Source: Candidatus Gastranaerophilales bacterium
GTDB lineage: Bacteria > Cyanobacteriota > Vampirovibrionia > Gastranaerophilales > Gastranaerophilaceae
Direction: 5' to 3'
DNA length: 64,000 nt
Assembly: GCA_944325525.1 (NCBI GenBank)
Contig: CALVAK010000005.1
Span: 49,862 to 113,861 of the forward strand
Part shown: piece by piece, positions 8,832 to 17,072 of the stretch
Position numbering within the stretch: position 1 is the stretch's first letter
How the letters are laid out: each line of letters begins with the position of its first letter
The notes under the pieces: model-generated
Database searches by the model: none
What the model saw: only the letters and a program-made list of their open reading frames with translations
Told to the model about the DNA's origin: nothing
Made by a program: the position numbers and the translations under genes

Positions 8832-9140
8832 ATGCTAGTTGAAAAATATATTAACGGATTAAACCAGAGAAGTCAGATTGAATTTAAAAATATATCAAAA
8901 GATATTATTCCGTGGCTTGAAAATACTGCTTTGGAAAATAACTGTCTGATTGATAAAAAAGAATGGAAAAGCAAATATAACAGTTATGTTATTTATGATT
9001 ATGAACCCTTTTGCTCTGACGGATTTGAAATTAATATAACTATTTCTTCTCATGATGTTAATTATTTATATTTTCTTAAATTTTTATATGACAACAAAAT
9101 TAATACAATAGAATATTTAAACAATTGTATCAATAACTAA
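8832..9140 (+). CDS. Hypothetical protein (102 aa)
   Basis: I do not recognise this protein. It is small, acidic and soluble-looking, with a helical N-terminal half ('VEKYINGLNQRSQIEFKNIS') and a more beta-like C-terminal half ('FEINITISSHDVNYLYFLKF'). Two Cys and several aromatic residues are spread through it. Base composition and codon use match its neighbours. The ATG is preceded by a G-rich 'acggggtatagaaa'. Stand-alone gene between divergently and co-directionally transcribed neighbours. Confidence 0.6.
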   Translation: MLVEKYINGLNQRSQIEFKNISKDIIPWLENTALENNCLIDKKEWKSKYNSYVIYDYEPFCSDGFEINITISSHDVNYLYFLKFLYDNKINTIEYLNNCINN

Positions 9141-9152
9141 TCATATGTATTA

Positions 9153-9181
9153 TTGTAAATTTCAATACAAAAAACTATAAT
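9153..9181 (+). promoter_or_regulatory. Sigma-70 promoter of the Hsp20-like gene
   Basis: TTGTAA, exactly 17 bases, then TATAAT. The start codon at 9208 follows with a good Shine-Dalgarno 'aaaggaag'. No CIRCE or other heat-shock operator is seen around it. Confidence 0.7.
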
Positions 9182-9207
9182 AGACTAAAAAGAAAGGAAG
9201 CAATCAC

Positions 9208-9804
9208 ATGGAAGAAAACAATAATAATGAAAATGAACAAAACAAAAAAAATATATGTTTTGAAAATCATTGTTGGAAAAAATGTTTGGGAATGCTTGTT
9301 GCAGCATTTTTAGGCGGTTTTCTGGCTTTTTATTTTGTTGCCGATCAAATGATGTATAAATATCATCATCATTATTTTAATCCTAAAAAGTTTGAAAAAA
9401 GAATGTTTGATGATTTTGAAAAATCATATAAAAATGATTTAAAATATTTTGATGATATGTTTAAAAAACATGCAAGACTGCCAAAAATAAAAAATGATGA
9501 TTTAGTTATGCCGTTTTTTATGATGGATTCCGTTAAAATTAAAACTGAATTTGAAGATAATTCTTTTAATATAATAATAGGTCTTAAACCTTTTCAATAT
9601 GATGAAAATAAAATTAATTATAATGTAGAAGGAAGAAAATTAACAGTTTTTGGAGAATCTACTGTTAAAGATAATGAAACCGAACAAGATATTGCATTTT
9701 CTCAAGATTTTATTCTTCCTCATAATGCTGACATAACTAATATTAAAAAGGAAAAAGACGGAAAAAAATTAATTATTTCAGTACCTTTAAAAGATAAAGA
9801 ATAA
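9208..9804 (+). CDS. Membrane-anchored small heat-shock (Hsp20/alpha-crystallin) protein
   Basis: 198 residues. A polar Asn/Glu-rich N-terminus is followed by a transmembrane helix (about 28-46, 'LGMLVAAFLGGFLAFYFVA'), a His/Lys/Asp-rich linker, and a C-terminal alpha-crystallin-like domain (about 105-198) with 'YNVEGRKLTVFGES', 'FSQDFILPHNADITNI' and 'KKLIISVPLKD', which match the beta-strands and the A-x-x-x-n-G-v-L block of Hsp20. Most Hsp20 proteins are soluble; this one should sit on the membrane, with the chaperone domain probably outside the cytosol. Whether it binds client proteins needs the C-terminal IxI motif, which is not evident. Confidence 0.75.
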   Translation: MEENNNNENEQNKKNICFENHCWKKCLGMLVAAFLGGFLAFYFVADQMMYKYHHHYFNPKKFEKRMFDDFEKSYKNDLKYFDDMFKKHARLPKIKNDDLVMPFFMMDSVKIKTEFEDNSFNIIIGLKPFQYDENKINYNVEGRKLTVFGESTVKDNETEQDIAFSQDFILPHNADITNIKKEKDGKKLIISVPLKDKE

Positions 9805-9807
9805 AGA

Positions 9808-9840
9808 ATAAAAAAAGAAGGCTTTTTGCCTTCTTTTTTT
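9808..9840. terminator. Bidirectional intrinsic terminator
   Basis: AAAGAAGGC and GCCTTCTTT arms around a T5 loop, with an A-run before and a T-run after. It lies between the convergent Hsp20-like gene and pgk, and can end both transcripts. Confidence 0.92.
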
Positions 9841-9859
9841 ATTCTTAATAACAGATAAA

Positions 9860-11056
9860 TTATTTATCATCCAAAGCAGCAACACCGGGTAATATTTTTC
9901 CTTCGATAAATTCAAGCGAAGCACCGCCACCTGTTGAAACGTGTGTAAAATCATCAGCTTTAAAGAATTTCTTAGCTGCACTTACAGAATCTCCACCGCC
10001 TATAACAGAAGTTGCACCGTTTTTTGTTGCATCAACAACAGCTTGCAGTACTGCTTTTGTACCTTCAGCAAATTTCGGATTTTCAAATGCACCGACAGGT
10101 CCATTCATTAATATAGTTTTTGAAGATTTTATTACATCCGCAAAAGCTTTTCTTGATTCATAACCTGCATCAACTCCTTCAAACCCGTCAGGAATTTCAT
10201 TGATATTAACAAATTTATTTGTTCCGTTTCCTGAAAAATCATCAGTAACAAGAACATCTGTTGCCATAACAAGTTTCACTCCTTTATCTGCAGCTTTTTT
10301 CTCAATAGCTTTTGCAACATCAAGCTGGTCATCTTCACAAATGGAATTACCTATTTTACCGCCGTTTGCTTTAACAAATGTATATGCCATGCCTCCACCG
10401 ATAATCAAGTTATCAACTTTATCTATTAAATTTTCAAGTACACCTATTTTAGATGAAACCTTTGCTCCACCTACTATTGCAGTAAAAGGTCTTGTAGGAT
10501 TATCAAGAGCTTGAGATAAACATCTCAATTCTTTTTCCATTAATAAACCTGATACAGCAGGTTTTAAAACTTTAGCAAGTTTAGCAGTTGAAGTATGATT
10601 TCTGTGTGCTGCACCAAATGCATCATTTACATAAAAATCACCTAATTTTGCAAGTTCATTTGCAAAAGTCATATCATCATCTTTTGCTTCTTCTGCTTTG
10701 TAAAATCTTATATTTTCTAGAAGTGCAACCTGTCCATCTTTTAATTCAGCAACCATTTTAGGAGCATCTTCAACATCCGGAATAAACATAACTTCTTCGC
10801 CTAATACTTTTGATAAATATTTAGCAACAGGAGCTAATGTAAATTCAAGATTCTTTTCACCTTTCGGTCTTCCTAAATGTGCCATTAATATAATTTTTGC
10901 ACCTTTTTCTTTTAAATAATTCAAAGTAGGTAATATAGCTTGAATTCTTGTATCATCTGTAACATTTTTATTTGCATCTAAAGGAACATTAATATCAACT
11001 CTTACAAGAGCTTTTTTTCCTTTAATATCTGTTAAATCTTTAATGGATTTTTTCAT
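9860..11056 (-). CDS. pgk: Phosphoglycerate kinase
   Basis: 398 residues, normal length. It opens with the family's 'KKALVRVDINVPLD', contains 'LMAHLGRPKG', 'LLENIRFYKAEE', 'NDAFGAAHRNHTS', the hinge 'AIVGGAKVSSKIGVLENL' and the C-terminal nucleotide-binding 'GPVGAFENPKFAEGT' and 'SVIGGGDSVSAAKKF'. It makes ATP from 1,3-bisphosphoglycerate in glycolysis. A strong Shine-Dalgarno (aaaggaggag) precedes the ATG. Last gene of the dnaN-thrB-pgk cluster, ending at the bidirectional terminator. Confidence 0.98.
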   Translation of the reverse strand: MKKSIKDLTDIKGKKALVRVDINVPLDANKNVTDDTRIQAILPTLNYLKEKGAKIILMAHLGRPKGEKNLEFTLAPVAKYLSKVLGEEVMFIPDVEDAPKMVAELKDGQVALLENIRFYKAEEAKDDDMTFANELAKLGDFYVNDAFGAAHRNHTSTAKLAKVLKPAVSGLLMEKELRCLSQALDNPTRPFTAIVGGAKVSSKIGVLENLIDKVDNLIIGGGMAYTFVKANGGKIGNSICEDDQLDVAKAIEKKAADKGVKLVMATDVLVTDDFSGNGTNKFVNINEIPDGFEGVDAGYESRKAFADVIKSSKTILMNGPVGAFENPKFAEGTKAVLQAVVDATKNGATSVIGGGDSVSAAKKFFKADDFTHVSTGGGASLEFIEGKILPGVAALDDK

Positions 11057-11068
11057 TTTACTCCTCCT

Positions 11069-11995
11069 TTATAATATTTTTGTACCTTCATTTTCTATAT
11101 TAAATGTTCTAATATCGCAATTAACATTAAAATCTTCAAAAATCTTTTTTACATCATTTTGAACTTTTTCAAATCCATCATTTTTTGAAATAACAAGAAT
11201 AGTAGGTCCTGCACCTGAAATTACACAACCTAAAATATCATCTTTATTTTCTAAAAACTCATTTAATTCTTTAAAACCTTTAATTAAACCTTCTCTATAT
11301 GGCTGATGAATTCTATCTTTTAATGATTTTTTCATTAATTCGCTGTCTTTTCTATAAACTGCATCAATGAGCATTGCACATTTTCTTATGTTATATGCAG
11401 CATCTTGAATTTTTATTTTTTCAGGAAGCACCGATCTTGCAATTCTTGTATCAAGTTCATAGTCAGGAATCAAAACAGTTAATTTCCAATCACAGGGCCA
11501 ATCAATTTTAGAATAAGTAACACTTCCGTCTTCTTCAAGAGAAGCAAGACAAAAACCTCCAAACATTGCAGGAGCTATATTATCTGGATGACCTTCAACT
11601 TCAGATGCTATAGATAATAAAGCAGCATTATCCGCAGGTCTTCCAAGTAATTCATTTGCAGCAACAAGTCCGCCTATTATAACTGAAGCACTGCTTCCTA
11701 ACCCTCTTGTAACAGGTATATTTGTTTTTATTGTTATTTTTATATCATTTACACTCTGTCCTATAAAATTATATAAAAGTTCTATTGCTTTATAAACTAT
11801 GTTATTTTTATCCTTAGGAATTGATAAAATATCATAAGTTTCATTTTCATCTATTATATTAATTTCTATACCACTCCCGGGCATAACAGTTTCTTCAACC
11901 GTAACTTCATTATACAAAGGAAGTGCAAGCCCCAAACAATCAAAACCGGGTCCTAAATTTGCTGTTGTAGCGGGAACTTTTACACTGACTTTCAT
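11069..11995 (-). CDS. thrB: Homoserine kinase
   Basis: 308 residues of the GHMP kinase superfamily. N-terminal 'VPATTANLGPGFDCLGLAL' and the ATP-binding 'PVTRGLGSSASVIIGGL' are the two signature blocks of ThrB, and the C-terminal 'VISGAGPTILVIS' is GHMP motif 3. It phosphorylates L-homoserine on the way to threonine. It lies 12 bases from dnaN and pgk on either side, so the three are likely co-transcribed, an unusual combination functionally. Confidence 0.96.
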   Translation of the reverse strand: MKVSVKVPATTANLGPGFDCLGLALPLYNEVTVEETVMPGSGIEINIIDENETYDILSIPKDKNNIVYKAIELLYNFIGQSVNDIKITIKTNIPVTRGLGSSASVIIGGLVAANELLGRPADNAALLSIASEVEGHPDNIAPAMFGGFCLASLEEDGSVTYSKIDWPCDWKLTVLIPDYELDTRIARSVLPEKIKIQDAAYNIRKCAMLIDAVYRKDSELMKKSLKDRIHQPYREGLIKGFKELNEFLENKDDILGCVISGAGPTILVISKNDGFEKVQNDVKKIFEDFNVNCDIRTFNIENEGTKIL

Positions 11996-12007
11996 ATATT
12001 TTACCTT

Positions 12008-13123
12008 TTATCTTATTTGTATAGGCATTATTAAACAAATATAATTTTCTTCACTGTCTGGTTTAAATACAGTTGCTGATAAGCTTCCGTTTAAACCTAT
12101 ATTTACATTGTCTGAATACATTGTTTTAACAGAATCTAAAACATACTTATAATTAAATGCTATAGCAAGATCTTCACCTGAATAATTACATTCTATTATA
12201 TCCTCTGAATTACCTGAATTAGGTGTCTCTGCTTTTAGTGTTAATTTATTATCAGCAAACATAAATTTTACTATACTTGTTCTGTCATTGACCATTGTTG
12301 ACACTCTGTCTAATGCTGAAATTAATTCTTCTCTTGATATTAAAGCATTATTTGAAGTGGATTTAGGTATCAATTGTTCGTAAGGAGGGTATTCTCCTTC
12401 TATTAATCTTGAATTTATTGAAAAACTCATTGTTTTTAGTATTAATTTTGATTTATCGACAATTAAAATAACTTTTTCTTCATTAATAAAAGAACAAATT
12501 CTTACAAATTCATTCAAAGTCTTTGAAGGAATAACTATTTTAGCAGATTTATTATCTTTGTTTTTAATTAATTCAATTATTCTGGTAAGTCTATTTCCGT
12601 CAGTTGCTGCCATTTCAAGTTTATTTTCTTTAATAAGACAAAAAACACCTGAAATTACATTTCTATTTTCATAATTTGCAGCAGCATAAACTGTATTTTT
12701 TATTGATTTTAATAAAGGTTCTAATTCTATTTCTATTTCAGTACCGTTTTCAATTTCATTATCCAAAACAGGAAACTCTTGGGCTGATATACCTATAATT
12801 TCAAATTTAGAATTTCCGCATTTTATGCTTACAACATTAGTATCTTCATTTAGAGAAAATTCAACCGGTTTATCCGGAAGTTTAGCTGCTATTTCAAGTA
12901 GTTTTTTAGCAGGAAGTGTTATTTTACCTTCTTTTTTTACCGCTACTGTTGTTCTGGCTTTTACTGAAATTTCTAAATCAGTTGCACTTAAATTTAAAAC
13001 ATTATTTTCAGCTTCAAAAAGAACATTTGCCAGAACAGGCTGAACATTTCCTCTTTGTGCAGTTACTTTTTCCACTATTTTCAGCTTATTAAGCAAAGAT
13101 TCTTTGTCTATTGTAAAAAACAT
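12008..13123 (-). CDS. dnaN: DNA polymerase III sliding clamp (beta subunit)
   Basis: 371 residues, the expected clamp length, with the three-fold repeated beta-clamp domain. Recognisable segments include 'NVLFEAENNVLNLSATDLEIS', 'EGKITLPAKKLLEIAAKLP', 'AATDGNRLTRI' and the C-terminal 'CLIMPIQIR', the conserved M-P-hydrophobic tail that forms part of the partner-binding cleft. It encircles DNA and tethers polymerase III and MutS/MutL. dnaA is not next to it; in cyanobacteria oriC commonly lies beside dnaN without dnaA, which matters for the upstream region. Confidence 0.97.
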   Translation of the reverse strand: MFFTIDKESLLNKLKIVEKVTAQRGNVQPVLANVLFEAENNVLNLSATDLEISVKARTTVAVKKEGKITLPAKKLLEIAAKLPDKPVEFSLNEDTNVVSIKCGNSKFEIIGISAQEFPVLDNEIENGTEIEIELEPLLKSIKNTVYAAANYENRNVISGVFCLIKENKLEMAATDGNRLTRIIELIKNKDNKSAKIVIPSKTLNEFVRICSFINEEKVILIVDKSKLILKTMSFSINSRLIEGEYPPYEQLIPKSTSNNALISREELISALDRVSTMVNDRTSIVKFMFADNKLTLKAETPNSGNSEDIIECNYSGEDLAIAFNYKYVLDSVKTMYSDNVNIGLNGSLSATVFKPDSEENYICLIMPIQIR

Positions 13124-13538
13124 ATTTATCCTCTATTACAGTTGTGCACTATTTTATTATATAAGAAAAATAAAAAATTGATTAAATATTATTTTTTTTA
13201 AAGGCAAACTCTTTTGGTTTTATTATTTACTTATATATTTATATATAAATATTAAAAGTAGTAATAAGTATGTTTTTTTACTGTATAAAAACTTATGTAA
13301 TATATATTTTTATTGACTTTTAAGCCTGTATAAATCTTGTAGAATTTTATTTTAAAATTGTTTATTAAATGTTCATAAATAAATTTTTGTTTTTTATAAT
13401 TTAAATTTAAATAAAGTTTTTGAATTTTAATTATAATTTTAAACAAGTTTATAAATACTTTTCTACAGGTTTTCTACATTTATATTTAATATTTTTTTGT
13501 AAATTTTTGATACAAAAAAAGCATGCAAACATGCTATT
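13124..13538. other. Extremely AT-rich dnaN-upstream region; candidate replication origin
   Basis: 415 bases without a convincing gene. TTTTCTACA occurs twice in direct repeat, at 13459-13467 and 13470-13478, one base different from the cyanobacterial DnaA box TTTTCCACA, and TTCTACA occurs inverted at 13339-13345. The rest is nearly pure A+T with T-runs, as in a DNA unwinding element. Position next to dnaN supports an origin, but only three imperfect boxes are seen and no dnaA is nearby. A 64-codon frame in this stretch is low-complexity and is not called. Confidence 0.35.
13512..13532 (-). terminator. Intrinsic terminator of the 13539 gene
   Basis: GCATG/CATGC arms around a CAAA loop; on the minus strand it is followed by seven T. 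It begins a few bases after the stop codon of the 13539-13847 gene. Confidence 0.7.
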
Positions 13539-13847
13539 TTATTGTTTTTTATCTCTTTTAAAATTTGTACTTTTTTTGTCATGTAAAAATTTTGCAAATT
13601 TATATTGTTCAAAACTTAATGAAAAATTATAAAGTGCATTTAAAAGAGTTCTTCCTGTTTCACTTTTAGCTATTATTAAAGTTTTTCCGTTATTATTTTC
13701 TGCGTAGTAAAGTTCTGTTTTTATAATGTTGTCAACTTTATTAAGTGATGGTTTTTTAAGTCTTTCTATTAACCATTCATTTAATAAATTAACTGAATTT
13801 TTATCTTTATTTTCCTTTAAATATTTTGAAAATTCTTTTAGTATCAT
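13539..13847 (-). CDS. Hypothetical protein (102 aa)
   Basis: I do not recognise this protein. It is Lys/Asn-rich, predicted mostly helical at the start ('ILKEFSKYLKENKDKNSVNLL'), and has a short beta-like core ('KTLIIAKSETGRTLLNALY'). It is basic at the C-terminus (STNFKRDKKQ). No signal peptide or membrane segment. It ends just before a hairpin terminator, which supports it being a real gene. It is divergent from the spermidine-synthase-like gene. Confidence 0.6.
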   Translation of the reverse strand: MILKEFSKYLKENKDKNSVNLLNEWLIERLKKPSLNKVDNIIKTELYYAENNNGKTLIIAKSETGRTLLNALYNFSLSFEQYKFAKFLHDKKSTNFKRDKKQ

Positions 13848-13905
13848 ATTTTTTTATATTAAAAAGTTTATTTTATAATTACCTTTAATTTTTGTATTAT
13901 GCAAT

Positions 13906-13920
13906 TATAATTATAATATG
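13906..13920 (+). promoter_or_regulatory. -10 box six bases before the start codon (leaderless mRNA)
   Basis: TATAAT at 13906-13911 is followed by exactly six bases and then the ATG at 13918. A transcript would start at or next to the start codon. No Shine-Dalgarno sequence is present. The -35 region is weak (TTTAAT-like). Confidence 0.5.
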
Positions 13921-14811
13921 AAACGGGAATATTTATTAATACCTGAAAATTTTGCTTTAAAAAAGCCTAAACCTGAACTTTTAAAGGTTATTAACGGTAA
14001 AAAATTTAATGATAAAGTTATTTATAAAAAAAATTCAGCTTTTCATCAGATAAAGGTTGTAGAAAATGAAGTTGGAAGATTTTTGCATTATTTAGATACT
14101 TATCAGGCAGGTTTTATTAATACTGATTTTTATAAGGGAAATTTACCTTATATTAATTATTTTTTAATATCTTATTTAATTAATCCTTACATTAAAAATA
14201 TTCTTTTAATAGGTTTGGGTTCCGGAAAAATTGTTAATGATTTTGAGTTTTTATATAAAGATTTAAAATCTATTGATGTTATTGATATAGAAGAAAATAT
14301 TTTTGATATAGCATTAAATTATTTTAATTTTAAACCTTCACCTAAATTTAATTTTATACTGCAAGATGGAATAACCTTTCTTCGTTCTAATAAGAAAAAA
14401 TATGATTTAATAATAGTTGATGTTGCTAATAATTATGGTATAGATTCAAGATTTTTAAATGAAGATTATTTTATTTCTGTAAAAAAATCATTGAAAAAAA
14501 ACGGTATTTTTATTTCAAATATGTGTGCAAGTCCAGATTTTAAAAATCCGGATAATAAATTTTTTAACTATTATTTTCCTGTTTACAAAAAATATTTTAA
14601 AAATAATTTGATTTTTAAAGGTAATTATTCGGATAAAATATACTATAAATCGTTTTTTAATATTGATGAGAGAGTAATTGATATAACAAATGTTATTTTA
14701 ATTTCTTCAGATAAATTTTTAAGAATTTCAAAATCTGAATTATTAAAAAATAAAATTTTAAAATTAAATGTAAATATAAATAATTATTTAAATGACTTTT
14801 GTTTTTTGTAA
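13918..14811 (+). CDS. Spermidine-synthase-like methyltransferase-fold protein
   Basis: 297 residues with the Rossmann core of the polyamine aminopropyltransferase superfamily: motif I 'ILLIGLGSGKIVNDF', the acidic strand end 'SIDVIDIEENIFDIA', 'ILQDGITFLRSNKKKYDLIIVD'. Where true spermidine synthases read D-x-x-D-P-x-G, this one has 'VDVANNYGIDSRFLNEDYF', so the second catalytic Asp is not evident. The N-terminal beta domain ('HQIKVVENEVGRFLHYLD') matches the family's Q-x-I-x-I-x-E-x-x-x-G-R-x-L-x-L-D motif. It may make an unusual polyamine, or be a non-polyamine paralogue. Convergent with the next gene, stop to stop. Confidence 0.75.
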   Translation: MKREYLLIPENFALKKPKPELLKVINGKKFNDKVIYKKNSAFHQIKVVENEVGRFLHYLDTYQAGFINTDFYKGNLPYINYFLISYLINPYIKNILLIGLGSGKIVNDFEFLYKDLKSIDVIDIEENIFDIALNYFNFKPSPKFNFILQDGITFLRSNKKKYDLIIVDVANNYGIDSRFLNEDYFISVKKSLKKNGIFISNMCASPDFKNPDNKFFNYYFPVYKKYFKNNLIFKGNYSDKIYYKSFFNIDERVIDITNVILISSDKFLRISKSELLKNKILKLNVNINNYLNDFCFL

Positions 14812-16653
14812 TTATTTTATTATAATTTTTTTTAATTTGTATAAAGGTTTTTGTATATAACCGTATATTTTATAGAATATAAAAAACTTATAATTTAAAT
14901 AAGCTTTAAACGGAAATTTATTTCGTAGAAAATAGTTGCGTAATTTACCTATTTTACTTTTTATATTATTAATTTTTTCTGAATATTCCGGTATTTCATT
15001 TTTATTATTATCGTCAAACATTTTAAGAATAAAATAAGCAGAATACATATCATCAAAAGTATAAGGTTGTGGTCTTAAATGTTTATTTGTACCTCTTAAT
15101 TTTTTAGGATATTGTAGATTTAATTTTTCTTCTTCAAAACCATGTCCTAAAATATGCTGAAAATCAATAAGCTTAATTGTTCCATCTTCTAAAACCATTA
15201 AATTATCACAATTAAAGTCTCTGTGAATAAATTTATTTTTAAATAGTATTTGAGCAATGTTATAAATAGAGTTAAACATATTTATTTTTTGTTCAAATGA
15301 AGATTTATTTATTAATTCTTTTGATAAAGTTTTTCCGTTTATAAATTCAATAGCAAGTATTACTTCATTTTCATTTAATTTTTTATATAAAATCGGATTT
15401 GGAAAATATTCAGAATAAAGTTTGTTAAGTTTAAGAAGAGATTTATATTCTTTTTCTGCTTCTCTACCCTCACCCGTACCACATTTTACAAAGCAGCTAA
15501 TATTTTTTAAATCTGCTTTAAAATAATAATCAAATCCAGATGAAGATTGTCGTTCTGTAAGAATATTTTTTATATTTGAAAAATTATTCTTTTCTAAAAT
15601 TTTTATCCATTTTTCAATATTTAACCATTTATCAAAATATTTTATTTTTCTGGTTTTTGGTTTTACCGGATAATAATCATTTTCATCCATATAATTTTTT
15701 AAATTTAAGATTGCTTTATCTGTAAAATTTTCATTTGAAATTTTTCCGCCGGAAAGAATTTCAATTTTTTTAACATATTTTTCAGGAAATGATTTTTTAT
15801 GAAAATATCCGTGATAAAGCAAAGAATAAAGATATTCTCTATCTTGAAGAACGTACATATTATTTTCATTCTTAATTCTTTTATCGAGTAAATCTTCTTC
15901 CCATTTGAGGCAAAAAATATCATCTCCTGTTTCGGCAATATCAAAATCAATTTTTTTATTATTGACAATAATATAGTTATAAGGTTTTTTTCTTTTTACT
16001 TTTGCATTTGCAATATATTTTAAAGTATTTGAATTATCCGTTAATATATCTATATCTCCCGAATGATTTGAAAATAAATCATCAGTAATATCTTCAAAAC
16101 TTCTGTATATAACATAATTAACAGTATTATTTAACGTATAAAATAATTCATTTAACGATTTCCAATTATCTGTTCCTGTTAAATCACGTTTTAATTTAAT
16201 AAATTCTCCGTTATAAGTTTTATTTGAATTTTCTTTAAAATAATCATCATAGGATTTACCTATTAACATTGTTAAATTATGATTTACTTCTTTTATATCG
16301 TTTGTGGAATGAACTTTATATCCGCCATTTGTTATTTTTCTGTAGTGCTTTTTCATTGAAAGCATTTTTTTATTTACAAATTCATATCCCTTTAATGTTT
16401 CACAGTATCCGTAATCCGGAGTTTCATCAAGAACAGTTATAAGAAGAAACTTTCCTTTTCCTGTGTGTTTTATTTTTGTACGGATTTTTTCGCAATAAAA
16501 CCTTGTTAAATTCTGTAAAAATAGTTTTTTACTCCATTCAATTTCGTATATTTCCAAAATTTTTAAATTTTCAGATATATCTTTAATTATTTCATTTTCT
16601 TTATTTCTGGCATTGGACCATAGTATAAACAATTGTATTTCAGGTTTAATCAT
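14812..16653 (-). CDS. Three-domain protein: unknown N-terminal domain, nucleotidyltransferase-like domain, kinase-like domain
   Basis: 613 residues from the ATG at 16653 (an in-frame TTG at 16677 would add eight residues but has no better ribosome site). Residues about 1-160 begin 'IKPEIQLFILWSNARNKENEI' and resemble no domain I can name with certainty. Residues about 170-300 carry 'SGDIDILTDNSNTL' and 'KIDFDIAETGDD', the G-x(n)-DxD type pattern of minimal nucleotidyltransferases. Residues about 370-600 are an aminoglycoside-phosphotransferase/lipopolysaccharide-kinase-like domain with catalytic 'FIHRDFNCDNLMVLEDG' and metal-binding 'IKLIDFQHI'. Sugar or glycan phosphorylation for surface polysaccharide is the likeliest role; the fusion is unusual. 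The upstream leader contains a GC-rich structured element. Confidence 0.7.
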   Translation of the reverse strand: MIKPEIQLFILWSNARNKENEIIKDISENLKILEIYEIEWSKKLFLQNLTRFYCEKIRTKIKHTGKGKFLLITVLDETPDYGYCETLKGYEFVNKKMLSMKKHYRKITNGGYKVHSTNDIKEVNHNLTMLIGKSYDDYFKENSNKTYNGEFIKLKRDLTGTDNWKSLNELFYTLNNTVNYVIYRSFEDITDDLFSNHSGDIDILTDNSNTLKYIANAKVKRKKPYNYIIVNNKKIDFDIAETGDDIFCLKWEEDLLDKRIKNENNMYVLQDREYLYSLLYHGYFHKKSFPEKYVKKIEILSGGKISNENFTDKAILNLKNYMDENDYYPVKPKTRKIKYFDKWLNIEKWIKILEKNNFSNIKNILTERQSSSGFDYYFKADLKNISCFVKCGTGEGREAEKEYKSLLKLNKLYSEYFPNPILYKKLNENEVILAIEFINGKTLSKELINKSSFEQKINMFNSIYNIAQILFKNKFIHRDFNCDNLMVLEDGTIKLIDFQHILGHGFEEEKLNLQYPKKLRGTNKHLRPQPYTFDDMYSAYFILKMFDDNNKNEIPEYSEKINNIKSKIGKLRNYFLRNKFPFKAYLNYKFFIFYKIYGYIQKPLYKLKKIIIK

Positions 16654-16686
16654 ATAATTTCTATTCTTTACAGACAAAAATAATTA

Positions 16687-16816
16687 GTTCAGTGTTACAG
16701 CCGCCGACTCCTTGTTGCAATCCGGTCGATTATCTGCTTTGTTGCTCGTATTAAATGGCTTTGGGCTTGCAAAGACAGACCCTATAACTTCTGCTTGTAA
16801 TTCGCTTATCGTGGAT
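16687..16816. ncRNA. GC-rich structured intergenic element, candidate ncRNA or leader RNA
   Basis: About 126 bases at roughly 46% G+C by hand count, inside flanks near 20%. Read on the plus strand, TCTG-CTTTG (16731-16740 region) can pair with CAAAG-a-CAGA (near 16770-16780) leaving one bulged A, and the outer GTTACAG near 16693 can pair with CTTGTAAT near 16796, giving a rod-like fold with internal loops. It then runs into T8 near 16817, like a terminator tail. On the minus strand it would instead be the 5' leader of the kinase gene. It lacks the SRP GGAAG tetraloop region, tmRNA ends, RNase P motifs and a tRNA fold; a 6S-like RNA is one possibility. Strand and family are undecided. Confidence 0.5.
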
Positions 16817-16875
16817 TTTTTTTATACGAAATTATAAAAATAATACTATAAATAAAGTATAAAATGTTTAATTTA

Positions 16876-16920
16876 TAAAAAATAACTTAATAAAAAATAA
16901 CTTAATAAAAAATAAAATGC
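16876..16920. repeat. Short AT-rich tandem repeat
   Basis: The 15-base unit TAAAAAATAACTTAA occurs twice exactly (16876-16890, 16891-16905) and a third time in part. Probably a replication-slippage product; no function inferred. Confidence 0.8.
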
Positions 16921-16940
16921 GACTTAAAGCCGCATAAGTC
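16917..16940 (-). terminator. Weak hairpin, possible minus-strand terminator
   Basis: ATGCG and CGCAT arms around a nine-base loop; on the minus strand it is followed by TTTTATTTTTT. No minus-strand gene lies directly upstream, so it may end antisense transcription from the tyrA promoter region, or be part of the leader of the kinase gene. Confidence 0.35.
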
Positions 16941-17072
16941 AAGAAAGGAATGGTTAGACTATTAATTTAATTGTATTATTACATATAATTGATTACTACG
17001 CAAATTTGTGAACATTTGTTAATAGTTTTTAACATTTTTTTTATAATGATAGTCTTATAAAAGAGGTTAATT

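Noticed and set aside
13252..13446. 64-codon minus-strand frame in the dnaN-upstream region
   Set aside because: Composition is just Lys/Ile/Tyr/Phe/Asn from A/T runs; no ribosome site and no domain.
16687..16816. tRNA, SRP RNA, tmRNA or RNase P RNA in the GC-rich island
   Set aside because: No cloverleaf with a T-arm, no SRP tetraloop domain sequence, no tmRNA tRNA-like ends and no RNase P core motifs could be found on either strand; left as an unnamed structured element.
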